In this document: in pieces, positions 38,149 to 48,224 of the stretch
How the letters are laid out: each line of letters begins with the position of its first letter
Position numbering within the stretch: position 1 is the stretch's first letter
Assembly (NCBI GenBank): GCA_003009755.1
Contig: PXUB01000036.1
Coordinates: 1-64,000 of the forward strand
DNA length: 64,000 nucleotides
Source of the DNA: Thermoplasmatales archaeon SW_10_69_26
GTDB taxonomy: Archaea; Thermoplasmatota; SW-10-69-26
Reading direction: 5' to 3'
Translations under genes and position numbers: made by a program
Notes under the pieces: model-generated
What the model was told of the DNA's origin: nothing
The model's input: the letters and a program-made list of their open reading frames with translations, nothing else
Database searches by the model: none

Positions 38149-39369
38149 ATGGTCGACTTCCAGCTCGACGCGGAGACCCGCGAGATCCTGGAGGCCTACC
38201 GCGGGTTCGTCGAGGAGGTCGTCCTCCCCCGCGAGGAGGAGGCCAACTTCGAGGACTCGGACGCGGTGCCGGAGGACCTGTTGGCCGAGGTGCGCCAACA
38301 GGCCCGCAAGCGGGGGCTTTGGGCGCCACACATGCCCCAGGCGTGGGGTGGTCGAGGCCTCGACGCCCTCGCCCTCGCCCACGTGCACGAGGAGCTGGCG
38401 CGGTCGCCGATCGGCCCCCTGGCCGTGAACGCGATGGCACCCGACGAAGGCAACATGCACGCCCTGCTGCACTTCGGCACCGACGAGCAGCAGGACCGCT
38501 ACCTGCAGCCGCTCGTCGACGCCGAGATCCGCTCCTGCTTCGCGATGACCGAGCCCGAGGCCGGGGCCGACCCCTACCAGATGCAGACCCGCGCCGAGAG
38601 GGACGGCGACGAGTGGGTGATCAACGGCGACAAGTGGTTCGTGACCGGCGCGGACGGTGCCGACGTCGCCGTCGTCGTCGCCGTGACCGATCCGGACGTC
38701 CACCCGAAGGAGGGGACGACGCTGTTCCTCGCCGACACCGACCGGCCGGGCTTCCAGGTCGACCGCGACGTGCCCGCGATGGGGGCCTGGTCGCCCGGCG
38801 GGCACTGCGAGCTCACGCTCGACGACTTGCGGGTCCCCGCGGACGCCGTGCTGGGTCCCGTGGGCCGAGGTTACAGGGTCGCCCAGGACCGGCTGGCGCT
38901 GGGCCGGACCACGCACGCGATGCGATGGATCGGGATGGCCCAACGCGCCCTCGACCAGATGGCCAGCCGCGCGCTCGAGCGGGAGAGCTTCGGCAAGCAG
39001 CTGGCCGAGCACCAGTCGATCCAGTGGATGATCGCCGACAGCGTCAAGGAGCTTTACATGTCCCGCAACATGGTGCTGCGGACCGCCGCCGAGATCGAAG
39101 CCGGCGACGATCCCTCGCACGAGGTGTCCGTCTTGAAGGTGTTCGCCGCCAACGCCGCCCAGGAGATCATCGATCGCGCGATCCAGGTGCACGGAGCGCT
39201 CGGGTACAGCAAGGACCTGATGCTCGAGCGGTTCTTCCGAGATGCTCGTGCCGGCCGCATCTACGACGGCCCGGACGAGGTGCACCAGTGGTCGATCGCC
39301 AAGAACGCGCTCGACGCCGTCGAAGACGAGGGCACCACGCGCTCGGTGACCGGGGGGTGGACGCGGTGA
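38149..39369 (+). CDS. Acyl-CoA dehydrogenase
   Basis: CFAMTEPEAGADPYQMQTRA; QVHGALGYSKDLMLERFFRDARAGRIYDGPDEVH. Confidence 0.93.
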   Translation: MVDFQLDAETREILEAYRGFVEEVVLPREEEANFEDSDAVPEDLLAEVRQQARKRGLWAPHMPQAWGGRGLDALALAHVHEELARSPIGPLAVNAMAPDEGNMHALLHFGTDEQQDRYLQPLVDAEIRSCFAMTEPEAGADPYQMQTRAERDGDEWVINGDKWFVTGADGADVAVVVAVTDPDVHPKEGTTLFLADTDRPGFQVDRDVPAMGAWSPGGHCELTLDDLRVPADAVLGPVGRGYRVAQDRLALGRTTHAMRWIGMAQRALDQMASRALERESFGKQLAEHQSIQWMIADSVKELYMSRNMVLRTAAEIEAGDDPSHEVSVLKVFAANAAQEIIDRAIQVHGALGYSKDLMLERFFRDARAGRIYDGPDEVHQWSIAKNALDAVEDEGTTRSVTGGWTR

Positions 39370-40427
39370 CGTCCGAGGAACCCCTGGTCGACAGGCAGGC
39401 GCTGCGCGGCTTCCTCGAGAGCGAGGTCCCCGTCGGCGACAAGGAGCCCGACTACGAGGTCGTCCGCGTCGGCGAGGGCAAGAGCAACGAGACGTTCTTC
39501 GTCACGTGGGGCGCCAAGACCTACGTCCTGCGCCGGCCGCCGCGAGGCGCGTTCCTGCCGACCGCGCACGACGTCTTGCGCGAGTACCGCGTCCTCTCGG
39601 CCCTGCAGGACGAGGGCGTGCGCATCCCGCGCCCGGTCGCCGCGTGCGAGGACGAGGACGTGATCGGGGCCGAGTTCTACCTGATGGAGAAGGTCGAGGG
39701 CCACGTCATCCGCCAGGAGCTGCCCGCAGCCTACCAGGACCCCGACCACCACGAGGCGATCGGGACCGAGCTCGTCGACACCCTCGCCGAGCTGCACAAC
39801 GTCGAGTGGGAGGGCACCGATCTCGCGGACATCGGCTACGCCTCCGGGTACCTCGAGCGGCAGGTCGAGCGCTGGCAGGACCAGTGGGCGCGGACCCGCG
39901 ACCGCACCGAGGACGTGCGCGAGGTCCCCGAGCTCGACGAGGTCGGCGACTGGCTGGAGGACAACCTGCCGGAGACCGACCAGACGACCGTCGTCCACGG
40001 CGACTACAAGCTCGACAACGTCGTGTTCGCCGACACGCCGCCGCGCCTGGTCGGGATCCTCGACTGGGAGATGGCGACGCTGGGCGACCCGATCGCCGAC
40101 CTGGGCTACATGCTCGCGTTCTGGCGCGAGGCGGGCGACCCGGCCGAGGATCTGCTCGGCATCGAACCCCGGTTGACGGAGAGGCCGAGCTTCCCCTCGC
40201 GCGAGGAGCTGGTGGGCCGTTACGAGCGCGCCACCGGGCTCGACACCTCGCGCCTGGACTGGTACAAGACGCTGGCCATCTGGAAGCTGGCGATCCTGCT
40301 CGAGGGATCGTATGCCCGGTTCCTCGCCGACAGGGAGACCGATCCCTTCTTCGAGCTGATGGAGGAGGGCGTCCCCCGGCTGGCCGAACGCGCCAAGGCG
40401 GTCGCGCTGGGCGAGCGGGACATCTAG
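39366..40427 (+). CDS. Phosphotransferase family protein (APH/ACAD10-11-like)
   Basis: VVHGDYKLDNVVF; LDWEMATLGDPIADLGYML; GTG start overlaps acyl-CoA dehydrogenase stop. Confidence 0.9.
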   Translation: MTSEEPLVDRQALRGFLESEVPVGDKEPDYEVVRVGEGKSNETFFVTWGAKTYVLRRPPRGAFLPTAHDVLREYRVLSALQDEGVRIPRPVAACEDEDVIGAEFYLMEKVEGHVIRQELPAAYQDPDHHEAIGTELVDTLAELHNVEWEGTDLADIGYASGYLERQVERWQDQWARTRDRTEDVREVPELDEVGDWLEDNLPETDQTTVVHGDYKLDNVVFADTPPRLVGILDWEMATLGDPIADLGYMLAFWREAGDPAEDLLGIEPRLTERPSFPSREELVGRYERATGLDTSRLDWYKTLAIWKLAILLEGSYARFLADRETDPFFELMEEGVPRLAERAKAVALGERDI

Positions 40428-40429
40428 CG

Positions 40430-41077
40430 ATGCAGCGCCTGGTCCTGATGCGGCACGCCCAGGCCCGCCCGGGCCCCGACCAGGAGGAGGGCCAGCTGTT
40501 CTCCACCGCCGACGAGCCCCTCTCCGAGGCGGGGCGCGCCCAGGCTCGCCGGGCGGGCGAGCTCGTGGCAGCCGCCCCGTTCGACGTGGACGGCGTGCAC
40601 GCCAGCCCGGCGATCCGCTGCCGGCAGACGGCCCAGCTCGTCGTCGAGGCGCTGCCCGGCGAGCACGAGATCGTCGAGCACCCCGACCTGCTCGAGGTCC
40701 CCTACCGCGAGCCGGGGACCAGCTACCGCGAGGTGCTGGAGACGATCGTGGCCACCGCCAAGCGCCTGCGCGAGGATCCCGATCCCGAGCTGCCGACGGG
40801 CCCGAGCTGGCAGCAGGCCACCGGCCGTTTCGCGGACGCGATCGGGGCGATCCGCGAGCGGTCCGGCAACCGCTTGGTCGTCGCCCACGGCGCCCAGAAC
40901 CGCGCCTGGCTGGTCGACCTGCTCGGCATGCCCGCCCACCGCCTGTTCTTCCTGGAGCAGGACCATGCCTGTCTGAACGTGGTCGCCGACGGGGACCGCC
41001 ACCCGGTCGTCCAGAAGCTCAACCTCACGCCCGAACCCCTGGAAAGCGACGAGGGGAGCCTGACCGAAGACGGCTGA
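40430..41077 (+). CDS. Histidine phosphatase family protein
   Basis: LVLMRHAQARPG RHG-type motif; VVAHGAQNR. Confidence 0.85.
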   Translation: MQRLVLMRHAQARPGPDQEEGQLFSTADEPLSEAGRAQARRAGELVAAAPFDVDGVHASPAIRCRQTAQLVVEALPGEHEIVEHPDLLEVPYREPGTSYREVLETIVATAKRLREDPDPELPTGPSWQQATGRFADAIGAIRERSGNRLVVAHGAQNRAWLVDLLGMPAHRLFFLEQDHACLNVVADGDRHPVVQKLNLTPEPLESDEGSLTEDG

Positions 41078-41193
41078 AACCGGCACATCGCCGATTTTAA
41101 CGGTGTGTCTGGACAGGCCGTCCAACGATTCAACGATCTGGCCAATCGCCTTATCCCCCAGCGCCACGCATCGTGGGATGAGGTGACAGGAAC

Positions 41194-41409
41194 GTGGCAC
41201 GGCTCCGATGCGAGACCTGCGACGACGTCCTCGCCGAGGGCGTCCCCGCCGCGCAGGCTCGCCACGTCGCTCGCTTGCTCTGCTGGCAGTGCCAGCCGGG
41301 CGCGCGGGCCGGCCCCCGAGCGAGCTCGGAGGTGACGGGCATGGACGCAACACATCGACACCGATCGTCGCTCGCCGGAGCCGGAGCCACGCCGCCTCGC
41401 CCGGGTTGA
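41194..41409 (+). CDS. Small CxxC protein
   Basis: MARLRCETCDDVL..LLCWQC; GTGxxATG context not verified. Confidence 0.3.
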   Translation: MARLRCETCDDVLAEGVPAAQARHVARLLCWQCQPGARAGPRASSEVTGMDATHRHRSSLAGAGATPPRPG

Positions 41410-41440
41410 CCCCCGCCCGGTTCGCACGACCGCTACATCT

Positions 41441-42196
41441 TTGCCTCACTGGTCCTCCGTCCGGGCGGGGCCAACCTTCTTCTCTGGGGCAGCGTTCACG
41501 TCCCCCGTGCCTGACGACGGCGTCGACGTGCGCGCCCACCATCGGGCCCAGCGTCGTCGCCGACGGGACACCCAGGCCTCGGCCAGCCCGACCGAGCGCC
41601 TGGAGCAGGCCTACCGCGCCTTCTGCCTGTGGCGGGGCACCCCCGAGGGCATCGAGGAGACCGATCCCGTGCACGAGCTCGACGACGTCGTCAACCAGCT
41701 CGCCGACCGCCTCGAACGCTCCGGCGTCCCCTTCGTGATCGGGGGCGCGTTCGCGTTGGCGATCCACGGCAACCCGCGGTTCACGTACAACCTCGACGTG
41801 ATGGTGCTCACCGACGTCCACCGCGCCCAGAGCGCGCTGGCCGACCCCCGCTACGAGGAGCTGTCCCCCGTCAGCTACCGGGAGACGACGACCGACCTCC
41901 TGATCGATCTGCATCCGGTGCGCGACCAGGCCCAACGTTGGGCCGCCGAAGAGGCCCAGCCCGTCGAGATCGCCGACCGCGAGATCAACGTACTCACGGC
42001 GGAAGGGCTGGCCGTGATGCTGTTGCGCGAAGCCTCGCAGGCGGAGGACGAGGTGCGCCCGCTGCGGCTGCGCGACGTGGAGCTGCTCGCCCAGCAGCCC
42101 GGCCTGGACTGGGGCGAGGTTCGCCGCCAGGTCGACCGCTTCGGGTACGAGGACGCCTACGGCGCGATCGAGGCCGAGGGCAAGCCCGAGCGCTGA
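41441..42196 (+). CDS. Nucleotidyltransferase-fold protein (MNT/AbiEii-like)
   Basis: VPFVIGGAFALAIHGNPRFTYNLDVMV. Confidence 0.7.
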   Translation: MPHWSSVRAGPTFFSGAAFTSPVPDDGVDVRAHHRAQRRRRRDTQASASPTERLEQAYRAFCLWRGTPEGIEETDPVHELDDVVNQLADRLERSGVPFVIGGAFALAIHGNPRFTYNLDVMVLTDVHRAQSALADPRYEELSPVSYRETTTDLLIDLHPVRDQAQRWAAEEAQPVEIADREINVLTAEGLAVMLLREASQAEDEVRPLRLRDVELLAQQPGLDWGEVRRQVDRFGYEDAYGAIEAEGKPER

Positions 42197-45100
42197 GCCA
42201 GCGGGCTCGTCACGGACAGCGGGATCTGCCCCCACGTCACCGTGTAATCCCCACCGCCGGTGTTGGAGCCGTCCTCGCGAGGCACCGGCTCGACGACGAG
42301 GACGTGGTCGCCGGTCAGCCGCGTCTCGAAGGACCACACGAAGGTCCCGTTCGCCAGGCTAGCGGTGGTGTCCCGCGTGGTCCCGTCGGGTTCGATCAGC
42401 GTCGCTTGGACCTGGGAGCCGGTGCTCATCTCGAGCGCGACCGTGCTCGTCGTGCCGGCGGTCAGATCCAGCGCGTAGGCGTCGCCGTCGTCGCCGTCCT
42501 CGAGCGTGCCTTGGAACGCGAGCGGGGGCGCCTGGGTGGCGTTGTCTGGGTCGTCGTCGGCGTCCTGGCCGGTGCGGGCGTCGTTCGTGACCAGGCCCGG
42601 CATCGGGTCGCGCACGGACAGCGTGACGTGGTGGTTGCCGACGCCGTTGACGCGCTCGATCGCGAGGTAGTAGGTGCCCGTGTAGTGGCTGGGCAGCTGG
42701 CGCACGGCCTCCGGGCGGCCCTTGAGGGTGTAGGGACCGCCGAGGTTGCTGCGGTCGAGCTCGCGGCAGTCCTCGTCGTAGAGGGTGAAGGCCATGGCGA
42801 CGCCGTCGGTGGTCTCGCCGGGCTTGAGCGTGGCCGTGACGAGGTCGCCGATGTCGGCCTCGAAGCGGTAGACGTCGGCCTGGTCGTCCTCGCGGATCAC
42901 GCCGGCCCACTGGCCGTCGGTGATCTCGGGGATGTCCTCGGCCGGCGCCTGGCAGGTGGCGGGCGCATCGGCGCCGCTGAGCGCGTCGCTTTGCGGGAGC
43001 AGCGGGACCGGCGTGATCGTCGCCTCGAAGCTGTAGAACGTGTAGGGGGCGTGGAAGGCGAACGGGCCCTCGCGGAAGGCGTCGAGCTGGTCGACGACGA
43101 CGGTCCAGGTCCCGTCGATGTCGGCGTTCATCTCGACGCGCTGGGCGGTGTGGGTGCCATCCAGCAGGGCTTGGGCGCGCAGTTGGCCCTCGGGGTCGTA
43201 CAGCTCGACCGTCATCGTCGGCAGGCCCACGTCGGGCTCGGGGGAGCTGGCCGTTGGAGTGCCGTCGTAGCCGGCGCTGGCGCCGGCCAGGCGGGCGCGC
43301 GTGGCGGGCTCGAGCTCGACCGTGATCTTGTCGCCGTGCTCGGCCTCGAGCGCGAACGTGTCCTCGCGGTCGCCGGGGGCGAACCCGGCGTCGTAGAGGC
43401 CCGGCGTGATCGCGACCGGGTCCTCGTCGGTGGCGTCGCGGCCGCTGTCGGCGTCGTCCTGGTCGGCCAGCTCGCGGTCCTGGTCGGTGAAGGTCGGGCC
43501 GGGGGCGGCTAGGTGGACGTCGCCGACGATGATCTCCTCGCGGCCGTAGCCGTCGGGCGCGACGACGTGGATCAGGTTCGAGCGGTAGCGGATCTCGCCC
43601 TCGCCGGTCTCGACCTCGCGCTCGAACAGGCGCACGTAGCCCTCTCCCGGGAGGTCGACCTCGATCGGGCCCTGGCGGTCGTCGACGTCGATCTCGGTCC
43701 CGTCGACGACGAGGCGTTCGATGCGGCGCTGCTCGTCGACGAGCTGGGCGGTCCCGTTCACGACGTCCGCCCCCACGCTGGCCTCGTGGACGAGGCTCTC
43801 GGCGCGCACGAGGCCGTCGAGGAGCTCGATCTCGGCGATCTCGCTGTAGCCGTGAGCCTGCAGGTCCGGGGCCTGATAGGTGAGCCTGCCCCGCTCGTCG
43901 ACGCCCTCGGCGTGCACCGTGGACGCGCCGTCGTCGAGGGTGGCCTGGCGGTGGCTCTCGGCGAGGTCGGAGCCCACCAGGTGGACGCCCTCGGAGCGGT
44001 ACTCGACGTGCTCGGGCGCCGCGAACCCGGTCCACAGCCCGACGGTGCGCGCCTCGGCGGGGACGTCCTCGACGACGAGGTCGACGATGCAGGTCGCCGA
44101 CTGGCCGAGCTCGTCGGTGGCCTCGATCGCGACCTGGTAGGTGCCCTTGACGGGGTCCGTCCAGGTCACGTTGGCTCGGGCCGGGTCGGCGGGTAGATCG
44201 CCCTCGAGGGTGAGACCGGCGGGCGCGCTGGCGAGGGCAAGGTCCACCTCAATGACGTCCTCGGGCGAGTCCGCCTCGACGGGGAAGGCCAACGGCAGGC
44301 CGGCTAAGCCCTCCACCGTCTCGCCGGTGACGCAGGGGCCCTCGGTGAACGCCGGCGGGGGGACGTCGGGCACGTGGAGGTCGGCACTCGCGTTCGTGGT
44401 GAGGCCGACCCAGTCGATCGCTTGCCCGTCGAGCGTGTAGTTGCCCGCCCCGACGCTCGTGGCCGGGAACGTCGAGGTCGTGATGTTGGTCGCGTTTTCG
44501 GCGTAGCTCCAGCTCGTGCCGGGGACGTCGAGGGCGACGTCGTGGAGGTAGCAGTTGTCGTCGGCGGCGGCCTCGAAGCGGAGGTCGCCGACGAGCGTGG
44601 CACGGTCGGCGTAGGCCCCGGTCCCGGGGCCCTGGTCGACGCCGTTCACGTACTTGTGGCCCTCCTCGGGCGTCGTGTAGGACAGCGTCGGCTCCTGGGT
44701 GTCGTTGCGGTCGGTGACGTTGCCGGCCAGTTGGAGGAACACCTGCTCGATGTCCTCGGTCGAGGCGTCGTAGAAGTGCTCGTCGGTCGGCTGGCTGGCG
44801 ATCTGCTTGAGCTCGTCCTCGTCGGCGCCGTCGCCGAAGGCGATCGTGAAGATCTCGATGCCGTCGGCCTTGGCCTCCTCGGCCTCTACGACGGGATCGG
44901 AGCCGGCGTTCGTGTTGCCGTCGGCGAGCACGATCATGACGTCGCGGCCTTGGTCGAGACCGCTGGCGTTGAGGTCCTCGTGGGAGAGGTTGATCCCGTC
45001 GCCGGTGGCGGTCCCGCCGCCGGCGGTGAGGTTCTCGATCGCGGACGCTGTGGCGTTGTGGTCGGGACTGACGGATTGACGCAGGTAGGCGCTGTAGTCG

Positions 45101-45363
45101 AAGGAGACCAGCCCGGAGTACTGCTCGTCGGTGAGGCTGTCGGTGAGATCGAGGGCGCCGTTCTTGGCGGCCTCGATCTTCTCGCCGTCCATGCTGCCGG
45201 ACTCGTCGAGCACGAACCCGACGTCGACGTGGGGCTCCTCCACGAAGCAGTCGTCCCGGGCTGCGGCTCGGGCCTCGTCGAACATCAGCGAGCCGCCGGC
45301 GAGGGCCAAGATGATGGCCAGGCTCGCTTTGGCTAGCGTTCCGGTTCGGGCTCCTCCCGTCAT
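42157..45363 (-). CDS. Large secreted VWA-domain protein with PPC-like domains
   Basis: VDVGFVLDESGSMDGEKIEAAK MIDAS motif; two PPC-like segments near C-terminus; signal peptide. Confidence 0.8.
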   Translation of the reverse strand: MTGGARTGTLAKASLAIILALAGGSLMFDEARAAARDDCFVEEPHVDVGFVLDESGSMDGEKIEAAKNGALDLTDSLTDEQYSGLVSFDYSAYLRQSVSPDHNATASAIENLTAGGGTATGDGINLSHEDLNASGLDQGRDVMIVLADGNTNAGSDPVVEAEEAKADGIEIFTIAFGDGADEDELKQIASQPTDEHFYDASTEDIEQVFLQLAGNVTDRNDTQEPTLSYTTPEEGHKYVNGVDQGPGTGAYADRATLVGDLRFEAAADDNCYLHDVALDVPGTSWSYAENATNITTSTFPATSVGAGNYTLDGQAIDWVGLTTNASADLHVPDVPPPAFTEGPCVTGETVEGLAGLPLAFPVEADSPEDVIEVDLALASAPAGLTLEGDLPADPARANVTWTDPVKGTYQVAIEATDELGQSATCIVDLVVEDVPAEARTVGLWTGFAAPEHVEYRSEGVHLVGSDLAESHRQATLDDGASTVHAEGVDERGRLTYQAPDLQAHGYSEIAEIELLDGLVRAESLVHEASVGADVVNGTAQLVDEQRRIERLVVDGTEIDVDDRQGPIEVDLPGEGYVRLFEREVETGEGEIRYRSNLIHVVAPDGYGREEIIVGDVHLAAPGPTFTDQDRELADQDDADSGRDATDEDPVAITPGLYDAGFAPGDREDTFALEAEHGDKITVELEPATRARLAGASAGYDGTPTASSPEPDVGLPTMTVELYDPEGQLRAQALLDGTHTAQRVEMNADIDGTWTVVVDQLDAFREGPFAFHAPYTFYSFEATITPVPLLPQSDALSGADAPATCQAPAEDIPEITDGQWAGVIREDDQADVYRFEADIGDLVTATLKPGETTDGVAMAFTLYDEDCRELDRSNLGGPYTLKGRPEAVRQLPSHYTGTYYLAIERVNGVGNHHVTLSVRDPMPGLVTNDARTGQDADDDPDNATQAPPLAFQGTLEDGDDGDAYALDLTAGTTSTVALEMSTGSQVQATLIEPDGTTRDTTASLANGTFVWSFETRLTGDHVLVVEPVPREDGSNTGGGDYTVTWGQIPLSVTSPLAQRSGLPSASIAP

Positions 45364-45441
45364 CCTCCGCCTCGAACGTCGGATAGGCTGGGCCGAGTGT
45401 AAGCGTTGGGGCGGCCCCCAGGTCAGTGGCAAGCCGGCGGC

Positions 45442-46746
45442 TTAGCCCTCGAGCCGGAGGACGCGCCCGTCGGTGATCCGGCCCGCGCGATCAGTGGTCA
45501 ACCAGCCGTCCTCGTCGGTGTCGGGGGCGTCTTCGGGCACGCTGGCGCCGCGGACCTGGATCCGGCTCGGCGCGGCCTCGTCCCGCGAGCGGACGTCGGT
45601 GCGGGGCGCCGGCGGTCCGCCCTGGTCGGGGGCTGGGCTGGCCTCGGGCACGGTGACCAGGCCCGCCGCGGGGTGGGCGTAGGGTTCGGCCACGGGGACG
45701 CCCAGCGCACGGAACCACTCGGCGTGCTCGTCGGCCAGGGGCGCGGGCGTGACGATGCGGGTCTTCCCGAGGCCCATCTCGGCGCGCATCTGCGCGAGCA
45801 CGAGACCCTCGGCCAGCCAGCGCTTGGCGCGCAGGCCGAGCCCGGGGCCACCATCGGCGCGGGCTCGGCTGGCCCGGTGCCCGATGTCGTGGGCCCAGGT
45901 GAACAGCTGGCGCTGCATCGGCTCGCTGGCGGCCAGCCGCTCCTCGACGTCCGCCCGCAGCCGGGCCAGCGGGGCCTGGGAGGTCACCAGCAGATCGGGC
46001 TGGCAGGTGCGCACGTGCTCTGGGAGCGCCGACGACGGGTACCAGACCTCGGCTCCCTGGGCCAGCAGGGCCAGGGGGCCGACCTCGCGCCCGAACCGGG
46101 TCGTGGGGGCGGCCAGCGAGGCGGCGCGGTCGCCGGGGTCGATCGGCCAGGTGGCCGCTGCGGCGGCGACGTTGGCGGCGACGTTGGCGTGCGTGAGCGT
46201 GAGCGGCTCGTCCTGGGGGAGGACGGCGGCGGGATCGTCGGCCTCGATCGCTCGCCAGCGCTCCGCGAAGGGGGCCGGTTGCTGGCCGAGCACCTGCTGG
46301 CCGCGCCGGTACAGCTCCGACATCGCGATCGGGTCATCGTCGTCGGGGGTCTCCTCGTCGGTGAGCAGGACGATCGTGTCGGTCGGGACAGCCGCCTCCG
46401 CCGCCGCGGCCGGGTCGACGAACGCGACGTCGACGTCCGGCTGGGCCAGCCGCTTGCCCTCGGCCGAGGCGTCGTCGGGGTCGAGGGGGACGAGCGTGGC
46501 GCCGGCGTGGGTGATGGCGAGGTCGGCGATGGTGGCCAGGGGCCGGTTGCCGGTGAGGAGGCCGACCGGGTCGCCGGGGTCGACGCCGAGCTGGGCGAGG
46601 CCGACGGTGGCCTCCTCGACCAGGCGGCCGAGCTGGGCGTACGTGACGGGGTGCCAGTCGCCCTCGCGAGGGTAGCGCATGGCGGTCCGGGGGCCGTGGT
46701 CGTCGACGGCGGCCTGGAAGAGATCGGCGATCGTCTGGGCCCGCAT
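45442..46746 (-). CDS. Degenerate AMP-binding (acyl-CoA synthetase-like) protein
   Basis: N-terminal AMP-binding similarity (MRYPREGDWHPVTYAQLGRLVEEATVGLAQLGVDPGDPVGLLTGNRPL); no TSGTTGxPKG motif; ends before C-terminal domain. Confidence 0.65.
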   Translation of the reverse strand: MRAQTIADLFQAAVDDHGPRTAMRYPREGDWHPVTYAQLGRLVEEATVGLAQLGVDPGDPVGLLTGNRPLATIADLAITHAGATLVPLDPDDASAEGKRLAQPDVDVAFVDPAAAAEAAVPTDTIVLLTDEETPDDDDPIAMSELYRRGQQVLGQQPAPFAERWRAIEADDPAAVLPQDEPLTLTHANVAANVAAAAATWPIDPGDRAASLAAPTTRFGREVGPLALLAQGAEVWYPSSALPEHVRTCQPDLLVTSQAPLARLRADVEERLAASEPMQRQLFTWAHDIGHRASRARADGGPGLGLRAKRWLAEGLVLAQMRAEMGLGKTRIVTPAPLADEHAEWFRALGVPVAEPYAHPAAGLVTVPEASPAPDQGGPPAPRTDVRSRDEAAPSRIQVRGASVPEDAPDTDEDGWLTTDRAGRITDGRVLRLEG

Positions 46747-46921
46747 CCGCAGGGGCCAAGGTCCCCGAGGTGGAAAGGCCTCCGGTGCGGACCGCACGTG
46801 GTCACCTCGGGGGGAGGCCCCACGCCACGGAGGCGCTGGCCGTCGGTGGACCGGTTCGTTTCACGCGCGCCGCCAACCCGCCTTTATGGGGGTCCGGCCA
46901 GAGCCAGGGAGCGGTGTCGAC

Positions 46922-47080
46922 GTGAACGTCCAGGAGCATCCCAACATGGCGGAGTACCTGACCCGGTTCCTGCTGAACGTGCAAAAGCACGCGATCATCG
47001 AGGAGACCCAGGAGTTCCGGGTCGAGATCCGGGAGGGCGAGGACGAGATTCGCGAGGACTTGCGCGAGATGCTTCGGTGA
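46922..47080 (+). CDS. Small acidic hypothetical protein
   Basis: VNVQEHPNMAEYLTRFLLNVQKHAIIEETQEFRVEIREGEDEIREDLREMLR; cctttatggg upstream. Confidence 0.45.
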   Translation: MNVQEHPNMAEYLTRFLLNVQKHAIIEETQEFRVEIREGEDEIREDLREMLR

Positions 47081-47126
47081 GGGACGACCCGAAGATCCGG
47101 AGCACAACGGAGAGGTCCGGCGGCCC

Positions 47127-47981
47127 TCACGTGTCGGAGGCCAAGCCCTCGGCGAGGCTCTCGGCGGCGCCGCGCAGCGCCCTCGCGCTGGCGGCCTCGG
47201 GGTCGGCCAGGACGATCGGCTTGCCGTCGTCGGCTCCCTCGCGCAGCCCGGGATCGATGGGGATCTCGGCGAGCAGGGGGACCTCGAGCTCCTCGGCGAG
47301 CCGGCGGCCGCCGCCTTCACCGAAGATGGCGTGCTCTCGGCCGCACTCGCACTCGAAGGGGCTCATGTTCTCGACGATGCCGACGACGGGGATCTCGACG
47401 GTGACGGCGAACCGGAAGTTCAGCGCGACGTCCTCGGTGGAGACGAGCTGGGGTGTGGTCACGAGGACGGCGCGCGTCTTCTCGGTGGGGACGAGCTCGG
47501 AGACGCTGAGCGGTTCGTCGCTGGTGCCGGGCGGCAGGTCGAGCACGAGCACGTCGAGATCGGGCCAGTCGATGCGGCCCAGCAGGCTGGAGATCATCTT
47601 CTGCTTGAGCGGGCCGCGCCAAGCCAGCGACTTCTCGGCGGGCTTGAAGAAGGCGGCCGAGGCGACGGGGATCGAGCCCAGCCGCGGCGGCTCGAAGGGA
47701 CCCTGACCCTCGAACTGGAACCCGTCGAGCCCGGTCATGCGGGGCGTGTTCGGGTTCGTGATGTCGAAGTCGGTGAGGCCCACGTCGAGGCCGGCCTCGT
47801 CGAGCGCGCAGGCGAGGTTCACGGCGACGGTGGACTTGCCGACGCCGCCCTTGCCGCTCATGACGACGAGCACGCGGTCGATGCCCTCCAGCGCCTCCTC
47901 GGCCTGTCGAGCCATGCCGTGCTGGGGACTGGGCGTGAACTCGGGTTCGAGCTCCCCGCCGTCGTCGGCCGCCTCGGGCAT
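47127..47981 (-). CDS. Mrp/NBP35-type Fe-S carrier P-loop ATPase
   Basis: VMSGKGGVGKSTVAVNLA; LVLDLPPGTSDEPLS; ENMSPFECECGREHAIFGEGGG. Confidence 0.92.
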   Translation of the reverse strand: MPEAADDGGELEPEFTPSPQHGMARQAEEALEGIDRVLVVMSGKGGVGKSTVAVNLACALDEAGLDVGLTDFDITNPNTPRMTGLDGFQFEGQGPFEPPRLGSIPVASAAFFKPAEKSLAWRGPLKQKMISSLLGRIDWPDLDVLVLDLPPGTSDEPLSVSELVPTEKTRAVLVTTPQLVSTEDVALNFRFAVTVEIPVVGIVENMSPFECECGREHAIFGEGGGRRLAEELEVPLLAEIPIDPGLREGADDGKPIVLADPEAASARALRGAAESLAEGLASDT

Positions 47982-48076
47982 ACCTCGCGGACGCCGCAAG
48001 GGGGGTAAGTACGTTGGGTGGAGGGAGGACAGGGAGGCGGGAGAGGTTGCAGAGCCCTCCACCCCGCCCGTCCCCA

Positions 48077-48224
48077 TAGACTGCCGGGCGTTATCTGCGT
48101 ACCTCTCGCCGCCCTCAGGAGGTCGAAAGCTAGGAGCCAAGACGACGGAAGGCCCGCAGGGCCTTTCGAGGTCGACGGCGACGACGCTTGGCGAGATGGT
48201 AGGCACATCGAGTCCGGCAGGCTA
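48077..48224 (+). mobile_element. MITE related to the IS6-like element
   Basis: tagactgccgg ... ccggcaggcta ends; internal order of motifs matches the IS right end, with hairpin aaggcccgcagggcctt and cgaggtcgacggcgacgacgcttgg. Confidence 0.65.

Noticed and set aside
37173-40427. 1084-aa plus ORF
   Set aside because: Only its C-terminal third (from 39366) is a real gene; the rest is an out-of-frame read through the hydrolase and acyl-CoA dehydrogenase genes.
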